NCBI GenBank assembly: GCA_937930165.1
Contig: CALGVL010000252.1
Span: 1 to 7,615 of the forward strand
Reading direction: 5' to 3'
DNA length: 7,615 bases
Source: an uncultured Acetobacteraceae bacterium
Lineage (GTDB): Bacteria; Pseudomonadota; Alphaproteobacteria; Acetobacterales; Acetobacteraceae
The position numbers were made by a program, and so were the translations under genes. Of the stretch, positions 6,720 to 7,615 are shown one piece after another (positions within the stretch are counted from its first letter, which is position 1; the number at the start of each line of letters is the position of its first letter). The notes beneath the pieces were generated by a model that saw nothing but the letters and a program-made list of their open reading frames with translations, was not told the DNA's origin and searched no databases.

Positions 6720-7477
6720 ATGGCACGTCTCTTCTGGGTATCGGACAAGGCCTGGGCGGTGATCGAGCCGCACCTGCCACATGGCAAGCCGGGCAAGCCT
6801 CGCGTCGACGACCGACGGATCATCAGCGGCATTCTGCATGTCCTCAAGACCGGGTGCCGCTGGCGTGACGTGCCGCCTGAGTACGGGCCGCCGACCACGG
6901 TTTACAATCGCTACAATCGCTGGTCCCAGCGCGGGCTATGGCAGCGCCTGTTCGTGCGGCTGGCCGCTTCCGGCGGGGTGCCGCGTGAACTGCTGCTCGA
7001 CAGCACTCACGTGAAAGCGCATCGCTCCGCGGCGGGTGGAAAAGGGGGGAGTGGACGCAAGCGGTTGGGCGCTCGCGTGGTGGTCGTACCTCGAGAATCC
7101 ATCTCCTGGCCGATGATCGCGGCCGACCGCTCGTCCTTGCGCTGACCCCGGGCAACATCGCTGACATCATCATGGCGCCGCGCCTACTCGGGGCCATGGA
7201 GGCGCCTCGGCGCCTGATCGCCGACACGGCCTATGATGCCGACAGCCTCCGCCGATGGCTGGCCGAGCAAGGCGTCGAAGCGGTCATCCCTTCCAGCGCC
7301 GCCCGGACGCTGCCCTATCCACTCAACCGAGCCGCCTATGCCCGGCGCAATCTCATCGAGCGCCTGATCGGCCGCCTGAAAAACTGGCGCCGCATCGCCA
7401 CCAGATACGACCGCCTCGCCCGGAACTACCTGGCCGCTCTCGCCCTCGTCTCAGCCACCACCGAGTGGGCCAAATGA
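6720..7477 (+). CDS. IS5-family (IS427-like) transposase, two frames joined by -1 frameshift
   Basis: The first frame runs from the ATG at 6720 to a TGA at 7143-7145 (142 codons before the stop). GGAGGA at 6705-6710 is its ribosome site. It holds the N-terminal domain (LFWVSDKAWAVIEPHLP, ISGILHVLKTGCRWRDVPPEYG) and the first catalytic Asp94 in LLLDSTHVKAHRSA. After GGKGG the family sequence continues only in the -1 frame: QAVGRSRGGRTSRIHLLADD, LALTPGNIADI, then Asp169 in IADTAYD and Glu214 in YARRNLIERLIGRLK. The last of these fits the Y(2)R(3)E(6)K signature exactly. Joined near 7049, the product is about 252 residues with a complete DDE triad. Frameshifting between two frames is known for this IS group; a plain inactivating indel cannot be excluded from sequence alone. 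The second-frame ATG at 7172 lies too far inside the catalytic domain to be a sensible independent start. Confidence 0.85.
7040..7049 (+). other. Probable -1 programmed frameshift site
   Basis: A run of four A and six G sits exactly where transposase homology moves from the first frame to the -1 frame. In the first frame it reads GGA AAA GGG GGG. A GGG GGG (7043-7049) permits slipping back one base with good re-pairing in the second codon, and A AAA GGG (7040-7046) is an alternative. No downstream stimulatory stem was worked out. Confidence 0.6.
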
Positions 7478-7483
7478 GTCCCC
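7474..7483 (-). repeat. Right terminal inverted repeat of the IS5-family element
   Basis: ATGAGTCCCC reads GGGGACTCAT on the minus strand and matches the left end at 8 of 10 positions. It contains the transposase TGA stop (7475-7477), so coding sequence runs into the end of the element. TA follows at 7484-7485, as it precedes the left end. Confidence 0.55.
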
Positions 7484-7492
7484 TACCTACCA

Positions 7493-7615
7493 TTACAGTT
7501 GCACGCTTTGCTTGAGATGGGCCTGCTTTGCCATGGCCTGGTGACATCGTCGCCAAGTGGACCAGGCGATGACGAAGGCAGGCTGGATCCGGCGCTGGGC
7601 CAGCCGGCTGGCGAC
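7493..7615 (-). CDS. Probable transposase, C-terminal fragment (second insertion sequence)
   Basis: On the minus strand an open frame enters from the window end and stops at TAA (7495-7493), giving 40 visible residues. The peptide includes AFVIAWSTWRRCHQAMAKQAHLK. A Trp-Ser-x-Trp-Arg-Arg-x-His-Gln pattern close to the C-terminus is one I associate with a group of DDE transposases of the IS701/IS4-like type. This family name is from memory and is uncertain. It points toward the IS5-family element and its stop codon is only nine bases from that element's right end. It has no relation to the IS5 transposase sequence, so it would belong to a different insertion sequence. The remainder lies beyond the window. 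Confidence 0.5.
   Translation of the reverse strand, partial: VASRLAQRRIQPAFVIAWSTWRRCHQAMAKQAHLKQSVQL

Larger units (their letters stand above)
6644..7483 (+). mobile_element. IS5-family insertion sequence, IS427-like, about 840 bp
   Basis: The element is defined by a two-frame DDE transposase of the IS5 family and by imperfect inverted ends: GGGAACCCAT at 6644-6653 and ATGAGTCCCC at 7474-7483, which match at 8 of 10 positions when inverted. Both ends are flanked by TA (6642-6643 and 7484-7485), which would be a 2-base target duplication. Short duplications, a length of 800-1000 bases, ends starting with G and a transposase made by frameshifting are known features of the IS427 group. The right end overlaps the transposase stop codon. 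It lies in the same direction as the operon, about 200 bases past its last gene. The ends were found by eye and could be off by a few bases. Confidence 0.68.

Noticed and set aside
6231..6839. A 202-codon minus-strand open frame covering the gap before the IS element
   Set aside because: It runs across the end of the MmgE/PrpD gene, the non-coding gap and the start of the transposase, with no family resemblance.
6655..7501. CAACTGT at 6655-6661 and its inverse at 7495-7501 as alternative IS ends
   Set aside because: The match is seven bases with little extension and no target duplication. The right copy also falls inside the minus-strand transposase fragment. The GGGAACCCAT/ATGAGTCCCC pair flanked by TA is better.
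7536..7567. GCCTGGT/ACCAGGC inverted repeat
   Set aside because: It is a seven-base stem with an 18-base loop inside coding sequence, easily produced by chance in GC-rich DNA.

Overview
This is a very GC-rich window. Third codon positions are almost always G or C, and long antisense open frames appear as a by-product. Codon use, the proteins encoded and the insertion-sequence types suit an alphaproteobacterium; Acetobacteraceae such as the Roseomonas group would fit. No rRNA, tRNA or other taxonomic marker is present, so this placement is inference.

Positions 1-6442 carry a tightly packed plus-strand catabolic operon with gaps of only 3-16 bases. The order is: the C-terminal end of a 2-oxoacid dehydrogenase E1 beta subunit (cut by the window start), an enoyl-CoA hydratase, the dihydrolipoamide acyltransferase (E2) of the same dehydrogenase class, an acyl-CoA dehydrogenase, an AMP-forming acyl-CoA synthetase, and an MmgE/PrpD-family protein. 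E1 alpha is expected just upstream. No E3, transporter or regulator is visible. Together the genes could produce acyl-CoA by two routes: oxidative decarboxylation of a 2-oxoacid (E1/E2) and ATP-dependent CoA ligation of a free acid. The product could then be dehydrogenated and hydrated by beta-oxidation-type enzymes. MmgE/PrpD would act on a small branched or polycarboxylic acid. The substrate cannot be read from the sequence.

Positions 6443-6643 are a non-coding gap with no convincing RNA gene or terminator. Positions 6644-7483 are an IS5-family element (IS427-like) of about 840 bases. It has imperfect terminal inverted repeats flanked by TA and a transposase split over two frames that is apparently joined by a -1 frameshift at an A4G6 run. 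Only nine bases beyond it, on the minus strand, lies the C-terminal end of a second, different transposase that runs off the window. The operon therefore ends at a cluster of insertion sequences.

I see no clearly new biological system. The points most worth following up are the operon's gene combination, an acyl-CoA dehydrogenase whose catalytic glutamate appears to sit at the isovaleryl/long-chain-type position, and the adjacent or nested insertion sequences.
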